From JAQUOT01 sp041651575 (GTDB taxonomy: Archaea; Nanobdellota; Nanobdellia; SCGC-AAA011-G17; JAFCDX01): DNA of 64,000 nt. Shown here piece by piece: positions 17,665-25,779 of the stretch. Below the pieces are notes generated by a model that did no database searches, was not told where the DNA came from, and saw nothing but the letters and a program-made list of their open reading frames with translations. Both the position numbers and the translations under genes were made by a program. The stretch covers positions 186,001-250,000 of the forward strand of contig JBAZJB010000001.1 of assembly GCA_041651575.1 (NCBI GenBank). The letters run 5' to 3'. Each line of letters begins with the position of its first letter. Within the stretch, counting starts at the first letter, position 1.

Positions 17665-18842
17665 TGAAAACAATATATCTAGATAATGGTGCAACTACAA
17701 AAGTTGATCCAAAAGTTCTTGAAAAAATGTCTGTTTATTATACAGAAAAATATGGAAATGCTTCATCTTTACATCATAAAGGTCAAGAAGCTAAAATGGG
17801 ATTAGAAGAAGCAAGAGAATCAATTGCTAAATCTATAAATGCTAAGCCTTCTGAAATTATTTTTACATCTGGAGGGTCTGAATCTAATAATTTAGCTATA
17901 AAAGGAGTTGCTTTTTCAAAAAATAATAGAGTTCATTTAATTACAAGTCAAATAGAACATCATTCTGTTGAAAGAACCTTTGAAGAATTAAAAAAACAAG
18001 GTTATGAAACTTCATTTATTAAAGTTGATAAAGAAGGATTTGTTGATTTAACACAATTAGAAAATGAAATCAAAGAAAATACTGTTTTAGTTTCAATAAT
18101 ACATGGAAACAATGAGATTGGTACTATACAAGATATAGAATCTATTGGAAAAATATGTAAAAAGAAAAAAGTTTTATTCCATATAGATGCAGTACAATCT
18201 TTTACTAAAGTACCTATAGATGTTAAAAAAATAAATGTAGACTTAATTTCTTTGAATGCTCATAAAATACATGGACCAAAAGGTGTTGGTGCTTTGTATG
18301 TTAGAGATGGAGTAAAATTAAAAAAAATAATTGATGGCGGAGATCAAGAATACAGATTAAGATCTGGAACAGAAAATGTTCCTGGGATTATTGGTTTTGC
18401 AGAAGCAGTTAAACTTGCTAATAACTCTTCAAATATAAAACATATGACTAAATTAAGAAATAAATTAATTGATGGACTTTTAAGTTTAGAAGATGTAAGA
18501 CTTAATGGACCTTCTATAGATGAATCCAAGAAATTATTTGGTAAAGACGATAAAAGATTATGTAATAATATTAATATTTCTTTCAAGTATGTAGAAGGAG
18601 AATCTATTGGAGGATATATGGATGCAAAAGGAATTTGTAGTTCTACTGGAAGTGCTTGTTCATCTAAATCATTAAAACCAAGTCATGTACTAACTGCAAT
18701 TGGTTTAACTCCTGAAGAAGCGCATGGTTCTATAAGATTAAGTCTGGGTAGATTTAACACAGAAGAAGAAATTGATTTTGTTTTAGAAGTTTTACCTGCA
18801 ATAATAAAAAAATTAAGAAAAATAAGTCCTTTAATGAAATAA
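17658..18842 (+). CDS. iscS: Cysteine desulfurase IscS/NifS
   Basis: PLP enzyme that takes sulfur from cysteine for Fe-S clusters and tRNA thiolation. Visible landmarks: the N-terminal Y-L-D-N-G-A-T-T, the S-G-G-S-E-S-N-N block near 78, the H-N-E-I-G-T-I-Q-like G-N-N-E-I-G-T-I-Q, the PLP-lysine motif L-N-A-H-K-I-H-G-P-K-G near 203, and the active-site C334 in S-T-G-S-A-C-S-S. Length (394) is normal. Its start overlaps the regulator gene and IscU follows two bases after its stop, so the three form one operon for Fe-S assembly. The TtuA/Ncs6-like gene at 19819 is another possible sulfur acceptor. Confidence 0.95.
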   Translation: MLMKTIYLDNGATTKVDPKVLEKMSVYYTEKYGNASSLHHKGQEAKMGLEEARESIAKSINAKPSEIIFTSGGSESNNLAIKGVAFSKNNRVHLITSQIEHHSVERTFEELKKQGYETSFIKVDKEGFVDLTQLENEIKENTVLVSIIHGNNEIGTIQDIESIGKICKKKKVLFHIDAVQSFTKVPIDVKKINVDLISLNAHKIHGPKGVGALYVRDGVKLKKIIDGGDQEYRLRSGTENVPGIIGFAEAVKLANNSSNIKHMTKLRNKLIDGLLSLEDVRLNGPSIDESKKLFGKDDKRLCNNINISFKYVEGESIGGYMDAKGICSSTGSACSSKSLKPSHVLTAIGLTPEEAHGSIRLSLGRFNTEEEIDFVLEVLPAIIKKLRKISPLMK

Positions 18843-18844
18843 AA

Positions 18845-19249
18845 ATGGAAGCATACAATAAAAAAGTCTTGGCCTTGTTTAAACATCCAAAGAACATGGG
18901 TAAAATTGAAAATCCAGATGGTTTAGGTAAGGTAGGTAATCCTGTCTGTGGAGATATAATGTATGTTTATATTAAAGTAGGCAAGAATAAACAAGGAAAA
19001 GAAATAATAAAAGACATTAAAGTTTCTACAACTGGTTGTATTGCTGCAATAACTTCAAGTTCTATGGTTACTCAATTGGCAAAAGGAAAAACGTTAGAAC
19101 AAGCTGAAAAAATTACAAAAGAAGATGTAAATAATGCTTTAGGTAAATTACCTGAGATAAAATTCCATTGTTCTATATTGGCACAAGATGCTCTTAAAAA
19201 GGCTATACAAGATTATAGAAGTAAAAAGAAATCTAAGAAAACTTTATAA
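18845..19249 (+). CDS. iscU: Fe-S cluster scaffold IscU/NifU N-terminal type
   Basis: Scaffold on which IscS-derived sulfur and iron are built into 2Fe-2S clusters. All three cluster ligands are in place: C35 in G-N-P-V-C-G-D (with the destabilising Asp at 37), C65 in T-T-G-C-I-A-A, and C109 in F-H-C-S-I-L-A. The length of 134 residues and the Lys-rich tail are usual for archaeal and clostridial IscU. It is the last gene of the operon. The TATA box of the next gene overlaps its final codons. Confidence 0.93.
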   Translation: MEAYNKKVLALFKHPKNMGKIENPDGLGKVGNPVCGDIMYVYIKVGKNKQGKEIIKDIKVSTTGCIAAITSSSMVTQLAKGKTLEQAEKITKEDVNNALGKLPEIKFHCSILAQDALKKAIQDYRSKKKSKKTL

Positions 19250-19250
19250 A
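19243..19250 (+). promoter_or_regulatory. TATA box of the 19271 gene, inside the end of iscU
   Basis: TTTATAAA spans the iscU stop codon and is centred about 24 bases before the ATG at 19271. Confidence 0.55.
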
Positions 19251-19270
19251 CCTTAAAATTTTAAAATATT

Positions 19271-19822
19271 ATGAAAAAATTAATATTAATCCTAAGTTTA
19301 GTAACCTTAATGTTGGTTTCTTATTTGAGTTATGATTATTTTTCAAATTTAAATGCAGAAAATTCTAATGATTTTGTAGTAAGAACTGTTGAAAGCGTAT
19401 CTCAAGCAAAACCTGTAACTTCTACACCTACTATAACTACACAAACTACTGTTGCACCAAAATTACCTTTAACAATAACAGAATTAAGAACTTTATTACA
19501 AAAAACTCCTGCTTTTTCACAATTACCAAAAAATGCAATAATTGTATTATCTTTTTTTGATGGAAATGGAAAAACAAGAAATGATTTATACTTTACAATT
19601 TATGGTACAGGAGAAATTAAAAATTCTTTAGATCCTAAATATGATTTTATGATAATTACTGGAGATTATTATATTAATTCTATAAAATCTAGTAATAATT
19701 TATGTAGCGCATTAAAAGACATAAAAAATAAAAAAGACTATAGGATTAATAGAAGAATTTCAGCATTTAGCGCAACTTTAAAATATAGGTCCCTATTGAG
19801 ATTTAAGAGTTGTATATACTAA
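19271..19822 (+). CDS. N-terminally anchored extracytoplasmic protein, unknown
   Basis: Protein of 183 residues with a basic N-terminus and one hydrophobic segment (about 3-22) that could be a signal anchor or signal peptide, a Thr/Pro-rich linker (about 45-65), and a C-terminal domain of about 115 residues rich in Tyr, Asn and Lys. No motif recognised. Its stop overlaps the stop of the convergent thiolase-like gene in the shared bases CTAA. Confidence 0.6.
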   Translation: MKKLILILSLVTLMLVSYLSYDYFSNLNAENSNDFVVRTVESVSQAKPVTSTPTITTQTTVAPKLPLTITELRTLLQKTPAFSQLPKNAIIVLSFFDGNGKTRNDLYFTIYGTGEIKNSLDPKYDFMIITGDYYINSIKSSNNLCSALKDIKNKKDYRINRRISAFSATLKYRSLLRFKSCIY

Positions 19823-20667
19823 ATAGATTTACAAGCACTACATATTTTACTTGAACAAGGTTCTCCGCAAGATTCACAGCTTACTATTTTTGTCTTGAAT
19901 TTGTTTTTTAACAAAGGTAATATTTCTAAGAATGAATTTATTATATTATATTTTGTTCCTGGATATTTTGATTCTACCTCATTTAAGAATTTTTTAATGT
20001 TTTCTCTGTAAGAATCAGCTAAATAAGGATTTTTTAATTCTTTAAACCCTTTTATCTTTGCATATACACTAGTTTCTTGTTCTAAAATAAAATATAAAGG
20101 TTTTATTCTTGGAATGAATTTCTTTTCTGTTTGAAATCCAGTTATTGGACCCAATCTAGCAGATCTTTCTATATCTTTTCTTGATTGATTCATTATTATT
20201 GTTTCTGCTTCTGCATCTAAATTGTGTCCTGTTGCTAGTCTTTCAACTTTTAATTCTCTTGCTTTTTTATTTAGTAAGTATCTGACTAATATTTCTGGAG
20301 AAGCTTTTTTATCTTTAATAGAATACTCTTTGAATTCAATTTGATTTTCTTTACAAAATTGTTTTAATGTTTTTGAAGCTATTTCAGAGTAATTTTTAAT
20401 TCCTTCATCGATATGAATAGCAATTAATTTTACATTTTTAGAAATTCTTTGTTTTACTAATTTATTTAATAAATATAAAACTATTAAAGAGTTTTTACCT
20501 CCAGATACTGCCACTCCAATAGTTTTACAATCATCCAACAAATCATATTTTCTTACGTTTTTAAAAACTTTTTTCTCAAAATAATGAATAAAACAAGTTT
20601 TACATAATTTTATAGGAGTATTAGTTAAAGTTATTACAGGATTTGATTTACAAATTTTACAAGTCAT
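19819..20667 (-). CDS. TtuA/Ncs6-family tRNA thiolation protein lacking Fe-S cysteines
   Basis: N-type ATP-pyrophosphatase of 282 residues. The family normally activates tRNA uridine (position 54 or 34) and inserts sulfur. Present: zinc-finger-like Cys pairs at the N-terminus (C3, C6, C22, C25) and C-terminus (C264, C267, C276, C279), the PP-loop at 55-60, and R-Y-L-L-N ... A-T-G-H-N-L-D near 129-151. Odd: the C-x-x-C that precedes R-Y-L-L-N in TtuA and NcsA is absent (the segment reads K-A-S-P-E-I-L-V), the third cluster cysteine is replaced (L-K-N-P-Y instead of E-C-P), and the PP-loop reads S-G-G-K-N-S rather than S-G-G-K-D-S. The 4Fe-4S cluster used for catalysis in known members cannot form in the usual way. 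Function may have changed. Confidence 0.85.
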   Translation of the reverse strand: MTCKICKSNPVITLTNTPIKLCKTCFIHYFEKKVFKNVRKYDLLDDCKTIGVAVSGGKNSLIVLYLLNKLVKQRISKNVKLIAIHIDEGIKNYSEIASKTLKQFCKENQIEFKEYSIKDKKASPEILVRYLLNKKARELKVERLATGHNLDAEAETIIMNQSRKDIERSARLGPITGFQTEKKFIPRIKPLYFILEQETSVYAKIKGFKELKNPYLADSYRENIKKFLNEVESKYPGTKYNIINSFLEILPLLKNKFKTKIVSCESCGEPCSSKICSACKSI

Positions 20668-20705
20668 AGGAATAATTTGAATAATAAACTTTTTAAATTT
20701 TATGT

Positions 20706-21587
20706 TTAAAATAATCGTGATAAATACTGTTCAGGGACATAGCTCGGTAAACTCTTTGAAGAGAATCTTGGTTCTAAAAAACCTTCGCTGTCTACAGGAC
20801 TGTATAGATTAATAATGTTTTTTTCTAATATTTCTTTATATTCATACTCTCCAGATTTTGTTGCTTTATCAGATTTCATAAAAATTATGCAATGTTTTAA
20901 TATTCTATAAACTCCCGTGCTTGTAGATATTATAGAACAAGGTGATTCTTCTATAAAAGATTGATATAATGCTAGGGCTGCTAATTCTTCCGCAGATTTA
21001 AACATTCGTCCATTCTTTTTGTGTGCATGTTCTGCTCTTTTAACAGGCATTAAATTAAAAATATCTTTAAAGGTTCCTGCTACTTCTAATAAATTTTCGT
21101 AAGCTTGTCTGTTTGATGGCTTAGAAATTTTTCCCAGAGATTTTTTATAAAGTTCTTCTGCTAGGCCTTCTAATTTAGAATAGTAATATCTCTCCCATCT
21201 TCCACTTCCTAAAATTTTTTTACCTTCAAGTTTACTTATTTTATCATAGAACTCACTTTTTCCACATACTAAACTGAAGAATAATTCTGCTTCTCTTGAA
21301 ACTCCTTCAGGCACATAAACATTCTTATCCGATAAAACTTTTAATCCGAAATCTAATCCTTGAATAGTATCTTTTAATTTATCTACATCTAAATCTTCAT
21401 ATCTTTTGCAATGATAAGTTTTTGGTAATAAATCATTTGGAGAAATAATATTACTATCAACTAAAATTAATTCATTTTCATTTCTTGATTTTATATTTCC
21501 AATTATTTGATCAGTATTCGATACTAATTCTTTAATACTAATGGGTTCTGCCATAGGTTTTGGTACATTTATCATTGAATCTGTCAT
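20706..21587 (-). CDS. PIN-like domain protein (weak)
   Basis: Cytoplasmic-looking protein of 293 residues with no signal or TM segment. The order of a few motifs recalls a PIN nuclease: a beta-strand with Asp (E-L-I-L-V-D-S-N-I-I near 40), N-V-Y-V-P-E-G-V-S-R-E-A-E near 110, and A-E-E-L-A-A-L-A-L-Y ... C-S-I-I-S-T-S-T-G-V-Y-R-I-L near 200-235. Some acidic residues expected in an active PIN site are replaced (Thr-Ser-Thr where T-x-D is usual), so it may be inactive or the resemblance may be chance. It is transcribed divergently from a DUF357 gene, from one shared TATA box. Confidence 0.5.
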   Translation of the reverse strand: MTDSMINVPKPMAEPISIKELVSNTDQIIGNIKSRNENELILVDSNIISPNDLLPKTYHCKRYEDLDVDKLKDTIQGLDFGLKVLSDKNVYVPEGVSREAELFFSLVCGKSEFYDKISKLEGKKILGSGRWERYYYSKLEGLAEELYKKSLGKISKPSNRQAYENLLEVAGTFKDIFNLMPVKRAEHAHKKNGRMFKSAEELAALALYQSFIEESPCSIISTSTGVYRILKHCIIFMKSDKATKSGEYEYKEILEKNIINLYSPVDSEGFLEPRFSSKSLPSYVPEQYLSRLF

Positions 21588-21608
21588 AACTCTAGAGAAA
21601 TAACTAAA

Positions 21609-21616
21609 TTTATATA
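21609..21616. promoter_or_regulatory. Single TATA box midway between two divergent genes
   Basis: TTTATATA (TATATAAA on the other strand) is centred at 21612.5. This is exactly half-way between the minus-strand start at 21587 and the plus-strand start at 21638, about 25 bases from each, so one box may serve both leaderless genes. Confidence 0.6.
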
Positions 21617-21637
21617 CTTTTTTATTATTGTTAGATT

Positions 21638-21904
21638 ATGGAAAAAGACATTAAAGAAAGGCTTGAGAAGTACTTAAAATTAACAGATAAGGCTTTAAAA
21701 CAGGTAAAAAATACTGAAGATAAACAAGCTAAAATTCTTATAGATATGGCTGAAAGATATTATAAAGATGCTTTACATTTCAAAGAAAAACAAGATTATA
21801 TTAATGCATTTGCAGCAGTAAATTATGCACATGCTTTTTTAGATTCGGCAGTTTTATTAGGTCTAATAAAAGTTGATGATAATACTTTATTTATGACAGA
21901 CTAA
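21638..21904 (+). CDS. DUF357 protein
   Basis: Helical protein of 88 residues matching the archaeal DUF357 family: an N-terminal Lys/Glu-rich helix, A-E-R-Y-Y-K-D-A-L-H-F ... D-Y-I-N-A-F-A-A-V-N-Y-A-H-A-F-L-D-S-A-V-like core, and a short acidic tail. The family has no proven biochemical function; the fold is a small helical bundle similar to HEPN-type or TPR-like helices. It is separated by one base from the reductase gene, so it probably leads a three-gene operon (DUF357, reductase, kinase). Confidence 0.8.
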   Translation: MEKDIKERLEKYLKLTDKALKQVKNTEDKQAKILIDMAERYYKDALHFKEKQDYINAFAAVNYAHAFLDSAVLLGLIKVDDNTLFMTD

Positions 21905-21905
21905 A

Positions 21906-22784
21906 ATGAAAAAAGGATTAATTTTTGGAAACGGTTATTTAGGAAATAGAATTTCAGGAGAATTAGGAATACCTATAGATACACATAGAATAATTGAAAA
22001 TATGGTTGTAGGTACAAATCAATATCTAGATGAATATTTGAAAGGTAAAAGTTTAGATTTTGTAATTAATGCAATAGGAAAAACACATGGTTCAAATTCT
22101 ATAGGAATTGATTATTGTAAATTTCATAAAGAAGAAACATTGCAATCTAATGTATCTGTTGCTGAAGAGCTTGCAAGTGCTTGTGCTAGAAATCATATCT
22201 ATTTTGTTCATTTGGGAAGTGGATGTATATACCAGGGGGATAAAAATGGTTTTGGTTATTCAGAAGAAGATAAATCAAACTTTTCAGAACAATTTTATGC
22301 TTTTACTAAAGCCACAGCAGAAGAAAGTTTGTTAGAATTAGCAAGAATTAATCCAAATTTTAAATATTTAGATAAAAGAATAAGAATGCCTATAGATGAT
22401 AGGCCACATGAAAGAAATTTAATAGATAAATTAAAAGGTTATGCTAAAGTAATTGATATACAAAATTCTATGACAACTGTGCCTCATATGATTCCTGCAC
22501 TAAGATTGATGATAAAACAAAAATTAACTGGAATTTATAATTTTACAAATCCTGGAACAATAAGTGCTTTTGAAATTATGACTTTATATAAAAAAATAGT
22601 AGATCCTAATCATAGATTTGAATTAATGAGTTTAGAAGAATTAAATAATACTACTAAAGATCCAAGATCTAATTGTAAATTAAATACAGATAAATTAGAA
22701 AACGCAGGAATAAAATTACCTGAGATACATGAAGCTGTAGAAGAATGTATGAGGGGTTATAAAAAAAGATTAGATAAAAAATGA
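21906..22784 (+). CDS. Rhamnose-type 3,5-epimerase/4-reductase (NRS/ER-like SDR)
   Basis: Extended short-chain dehydrogenase of 292 residues. It has the Rossmann motif G-N-G-Y-L-G (8-13), and the catalytic Y131-x3-K135. The second half closely follows the plant NRS/ER and RHM C-terminal enzymes that turn NDP-4-keto-6-deoxyglucose into NDP-rhamnose, as I recall them: R-I-R-M-P-I-D-D, I-Q-N-S-M-T-T-V, G-I-Y-N-F-T-N-P-G, and D-P-R-S-N-C-K-L. Role inferred: making a deoxysugar nucleotide for envelope glycans, in line with the UppS and NodB genes nearby. The exact sugar is not determinable. The next gene overlaps its stop by four bases. Confidence 0.8.
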   Translation: MKKGLIFGNGYLGNRISGELGIPIDTHRIIENMVVGTNQYLDEYLKGKSLDFVINAIGKTHGSNSIGIDYCKFHKEETLQSNVSVAEELASACARNHIYFVHLGSGCIYQGDKNGFGYSEEDKSNFSEQFYAFTKATAEESLLELARINPNFKYLDKRIRMPIDDRPHERNLIDKLKGYAKVIDIQNSMTTVPHMIPALRLMIKQKLTGIYNFTNPGTISAFEIMTLYKKIVDPNHRFELMSLEELNNTTKDPRSNCKLNTDKLENAGIKLPEIHEAVEECMRGYKKRLDKK

Positions 22785-23215
22785 AGGTAATAATTATATC
22801 TGGGAGTGTTGCTACAGGAAAAACCACTCTAGCTAAAAAACTAGTTAAAAAGTTTAAAGCAGATTATATTTCTATAAAAGATTTTGCTATTGAAAATAAA
22901 TTGGGTTTTTATAATAAGAAAAAAGAGTATGAAATAGATGTTGAAAAATTAAATAAAAAATTAATTGAAGTTATTAAAAAAACTAAGAAAAATTTAATTA
23001 TAGACGGGCATTTAGCTCATTATCTTTCTAGTAAATATGTGGATTTATGTATTATTACTAAATGTGATTTAAAAGAACTTAAAAAAAGATTATTAAAAAG
23101 AAATTATTCACAGGAAAAAATAAGGGAAAATCTTGATGTAGAAATATTTGATGTATGTTTAGTAGAGGCTTCTGAATTAGGACATAAAATAAAAGTTATA
23201 GATACCTCTAAATAA
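22781..23215 (+). CDS. AK6/Fap7-like nucleoside kinase
   Basis: P-loop protein of 144 residues. It shows G-S-V-A-T-G-K-T-T (8-16; the family normally G-T-P-G-T-G-K-S-T), I-I-D-G-H-L-A-H-Y-L matching the family V-D-x-H-x-x-H-L, and R-N-Y-S-Q-E-K-I-R-E-N-L-D-V-E-I-F-D-V-C, a signature of adenylate kinase 6/Fap7. In archaea and eukaryotes this protein helps the final steps of small ribosomal subunit maturation with uS11. It is shorter than usual (about 180). It overlaps the reductase gene by four bases, which suggests coupling of expression rather than of function. Confidence 0.85.
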   Translation: MKVIIISGSVATGKTTLAKKLVKKFKADYISIKDFAIENKLGFYNKKKEYEIDVEKLNKKLIEVIKKTKKNLIIDGHLAHYLSSKYVDLCIITKCDLKELKKRLLKRNYSQEKIRENLDVEIFDVCLVEASELGHKIKVIDTSK

Positions 23216-23216
23216 A

Positions 23217-23259
23217 AAACTATTTAAATAAATAAAGTTTAATTATAATATGTTAAAAA
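23217..23259 (+). repeat. Promoter-start repeat, copy 1 (pilin)
   Basis: These 43 bases, covering the TATA box, the leader region, the ATG and the first codons of the pilin, match 24225-24267 at 40 of 43 positions, 1,008 bases apart. The TATA box is TTTAAATA at 23223-23230, about 24 bases before the start. Confidence 0.75.
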
Positions 23260-24218
23260 GAGGTAAGAAGGGTGTAGAACCAATAATTGCTACTATTCTT
23301 GTTATAGGTTTTGTTATTATTATTGCTGTTGCTGTTTTTACTTGGGGAGATCAACTAGTAAAATTAAAGATTGGAGAAAGTGATGAAGAAGCAGAAGCTG
23401 CTCTGAAATGTTTACAAACTTCTTTCAATGTTAAAAGTTCTTGTATATTTGGTCCAAGTGTACAATTATTTTTAGAAAATACAGGTAGACAAGATATAAC
23501 TTCATTCAAATATGCTATTACTGGAGAAACAAGAAAAGCAGAGGATATTAAAACAAGCTTACCCGTTTATGCTGCTGCTACAATTCCATTTAAAGTTCCA
23601 GAAGCATTAGGAACTGCAGGAAGTATAGATATTTATCCTCAAGTAACTATTAAAGATAAAGCTTATACTTGTAAACAACCTACTAAAAATGAATTAAAAG
23701 ATTGTTTTGCTATATTTAATTTACAAAGCGCAGATGAATTTACTTTAGTTTCTGGAGATGCAGAAAAAATAATAGCTCCTAGAGAGGGTTATAAAGAAGC
23801 TCTAAAATCTTATCCTGAATTTGAATTACAAACAGACTTATCTTTACCAAAAAATATTTTATTTGTAGGAAAAACAAATGATGAAAATGCAATAGTACAA
23901 TCAAAATCTTTTACAATTCCAAATGATGAAAGAATAAAAAATATTGGATTATATGCAGAAACTAATAGCCTTAATTCAAGATATTATTTAGTAAAATCAG
24001 ATGGAAGTGAAAAGAATTTAGCAGACATCAGAGTAAAAATTGGACAAAAAACAAGTTTTGAATATAGAAATACAATTTATGACCCTAATGACATAAATGT
24101 AGAAAATTTACTTGGACAAGAAGTAAAATTAGGAATAGAACTTACTGGTGGAGCAGGATATACTGCCCTACTTAGATTCTGTTATACCGATGGAAGTGGA
24201 ATTTGTTTATCAAAATAG
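23250..24218 (+). CDS. Archaeal type IV pilin-like protein
   Basis: The N-terminus M-L-K-R-G-K-K-G then V-E-P-I-I-A-T-I-L-V-I-G-F-V-I is the archaeal class III (prepilin) leader: a short basic stretch, cleavage after G-8, then a hydrophobic assembly helix of about 20 residues. A globular domain of about 285 residues with four or five cysteines follows; at 322 residues it is large for a pilin. Members of this type are cut by a PibD/FlaK-like peptidase and assembled into pili or remain membrane-bound. No assembly ATPase is in the window. The upstream region and first codons are repeated before the next gene. Confidence 0.8.
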   Translation: MLKRGKKGVEPIIATILVIGFVIIIAVAVFTWGDQLVKLKIGESDEEAEAALKCLQTSFNVKSSCIFGPSVQLFLENTGRQDITSFKYAITGETRKAEDIKTSLPVYAAATIPFKVPEALGTAGSIDIYPQVTIKDKAYTCKQPTKNELKDCFAIFNLQSADEFTLVSGDAEKIIAPREGYKEALKSYPEFELQTDLSLPKNILFVGKTNDENAIVQSKSFTIPNDERIKNIGLYAETNSLNSRYYLVKSDGSEKNLADIRVKIGQKTSFEYRNTIYDPNDINVENLLGQEVKLGIELTGGAGYTALLRFCYTDGSGICLSK

Positions 24219-24224
24219 AATAGT

Positions 24225-24267
24225 AAACTATATAAATAAATAAATTTTAATTATTATATGTTAAAAA
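24225..24267 (+). repeat. Promoter-start repeat, copy 2 (beta-propeller gene)
   Basis: Second copy of the 43-base promoter-and-start element found at 23217-23259 (three mismatches). The TATA box here is TATATAAA at 24229-24236, about 25 bases before the ATG at 24258. Confidence 0.75.
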
Positions 24268-25778
24268 AGAGTAAATATAAAGATTTTCATATACATTTCT
24301 TTTTAATAGTTGCAATTGCTTTTATCTCAATAACTTTAATTGGTGGATGTGATGGAATTAATTTTTCATTATCTGGAGAAAATTTACCTAAATATAATCC
24401 TAAATGTTGTGTTGTTAAAGATTTTAATACTGCAAATGAATTAGGTTGTGTACAAAGTATTTTTGTTAAAGAATCACAAACTATTTGTTCTAGTTATTTT
24501 TATGAAGGCGGATTAGGTAATATTCCTGTAAATGGAATAGGTAATATAGAATTGACTTCTGGAAATTGTAATGATATTCCTGAATGTGCAGTGCCTAATT
24601 GTATTGGTGTTTCTAATTTAGCAGATGGAACCGCATATCCTTTTTATTTAACTAATGGGGAGTATACTTGTGGATTAGATATCTTGTATAAATGTCAAAA
24701 TGGCAAAGTTGAGATTATTAAAAATTGTGGGTTAAGAGGAGGAACTTGTAACTTAGAAACTCAGAATTGTGATGGAGAAACTTTCCCTGTAAATGCTGCT
24801 AGTTTTGTTGTTTATGAAAATTCTACTTCAACAAGTAAAAAAGTAATAATATTAAAAAATCTTTTAACTAGCTCAATTAAACAAATCACAAGTGAACAAC
24901 ATTATTCATTATTCCCTGCAGTTAATGGTAATATAATTGCTTGGCAAGATCAGAGAAACGGAGATAGTGGTACATATAGATATGACATTTATGCATATGA
25001 TCTTAGTATAGATCAAGAAAGAAGAATAACTAGTAATTCTTATGCTTTAAATTATCCTTTTGTATATGATAATAAAATAATTTGGAATGATTATCGAAAT
25101 GCCCTTTATCCAGCTAGTGTTGGGGATGTTTATATGTGCGATATAACTCCTGGAAGTACAAATGAATGTGGAACTAATAATGATAGAAGAATAACTATGT
25201 TTAGTACAATTAATAAAATCCCACAATCATTTAAAGATAATAAAATAACCTGGCAATCTAATTATAAGGTTTATATGTGTGATATAACCCCCGGAAGTAC
25301 TTATGAATGTGGAATTGCTGAAAAATTAATAACTGATAATGGGTTATTTGGAGATGTATATGGAAATATTGTTGTTTATCAAGGTGGAGATAATAGAAAT
25401 TATATTTATTATTATGATTTAGATTCGGGTACAGCTACAAGATTGGCACCCGATGGAACTATGGCTCAAATGTACCCAAGAATTTCTGGAAGTAAGGCAG
25501 TATGGCAAGATGGCAGAAATGGAAATAATGATATTTATATGTATAATTTTGATACCAGTACAGAAACTAGAATAACTTCTTCGAATTGTCATGAAGATAG
25601 TCCAGATATTTATGGTAATACGATAGTTTGGCATAAAAAATCTTGTGCTGGAGATGTAAATTGGGGTATTCGTATGTGTGATTTGACTCCTGGAAGTGCT
25701 TGTGAATGTGGAATAACCAGTTGTGAAGTAATGCTTACTACTTATGGGGATTATTTAACTAATCCTGCTACAGGTTAA
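24258..25778 (+). CDS. Surface TolB-like beta-propeller protein, possible lipoprotein
   Basis: Protein of 506 residues. A basic start and hydrophobic segment (about 13-34) end in L-I-G-G-C, a lipobox-like site. A Cys-rich region (about 45-175) is followed by five or six propeller blades from about 195. Each blade has the pattern I-x-W-x-D-x-R-N ... D-I-Y-x-Y-D ... R-I-T, typical of TolB/WD40-like repeats of archaeal cell-surface proteins. Several loops carry M-C-D-I-T-P-G-S-x-x-E-C-G, an unusual repeated Cys pair. It shares a duplicated promoter with the pilin gene, so the two may be coregulated. Likely role: extracellular protein-protein binding. Confidence 0.75.
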   Translation: MLKKSKYKDFHIHFFLIVAIAFISITLIGGCDGINFSLSGENLPKYNPKCCVVKDFNTANELGCVQSIFVKESQTICSSYFYEGGLGNIPVNGIGNIELTSGNCNDIPECAVPNCIGVSNLADGTAYPFYLTNGEYTCGLDILYKCQNGKVEIIKNCGLRGGTCNLETQNCDGETFPVNAASFVVYENSTSTSKKVIILKNLLTSSIKQITSEQHYSLFPAVNGNIIAWQDQRNGDSGTYRYDIYAYDLSIDQERRITSNSYALNYPFVYDNKIIWNDYRNALYPASVGDVYMCDITPGSTNECGTNNDRRITMFSTINKIPQSFKDNKITWQSNYKVYMCDITPGSTYECGIAEKLITDNGLFGDVYGNIVVYQGGDNRNYIYYYDLDSGTATRLAPDGTMAQMYPRISGSKAVWQDGRNGNNDIYMYNFDTSTETRITSSNCHEDSPDIYGNTIVWHKKSCAGDVNWGIRMCDLTPGSACECGITSCEVMLTTYGDYLTNPATG

Positions 25779-25779
25779 T

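Noticed and set aside
22108..22335. Frame of 75 codons inside the reductase gene
   Set aside because: It lies wholly within a well-supported gene, with low-complexity Leu/Ile/Lys content typical of shadow frames.
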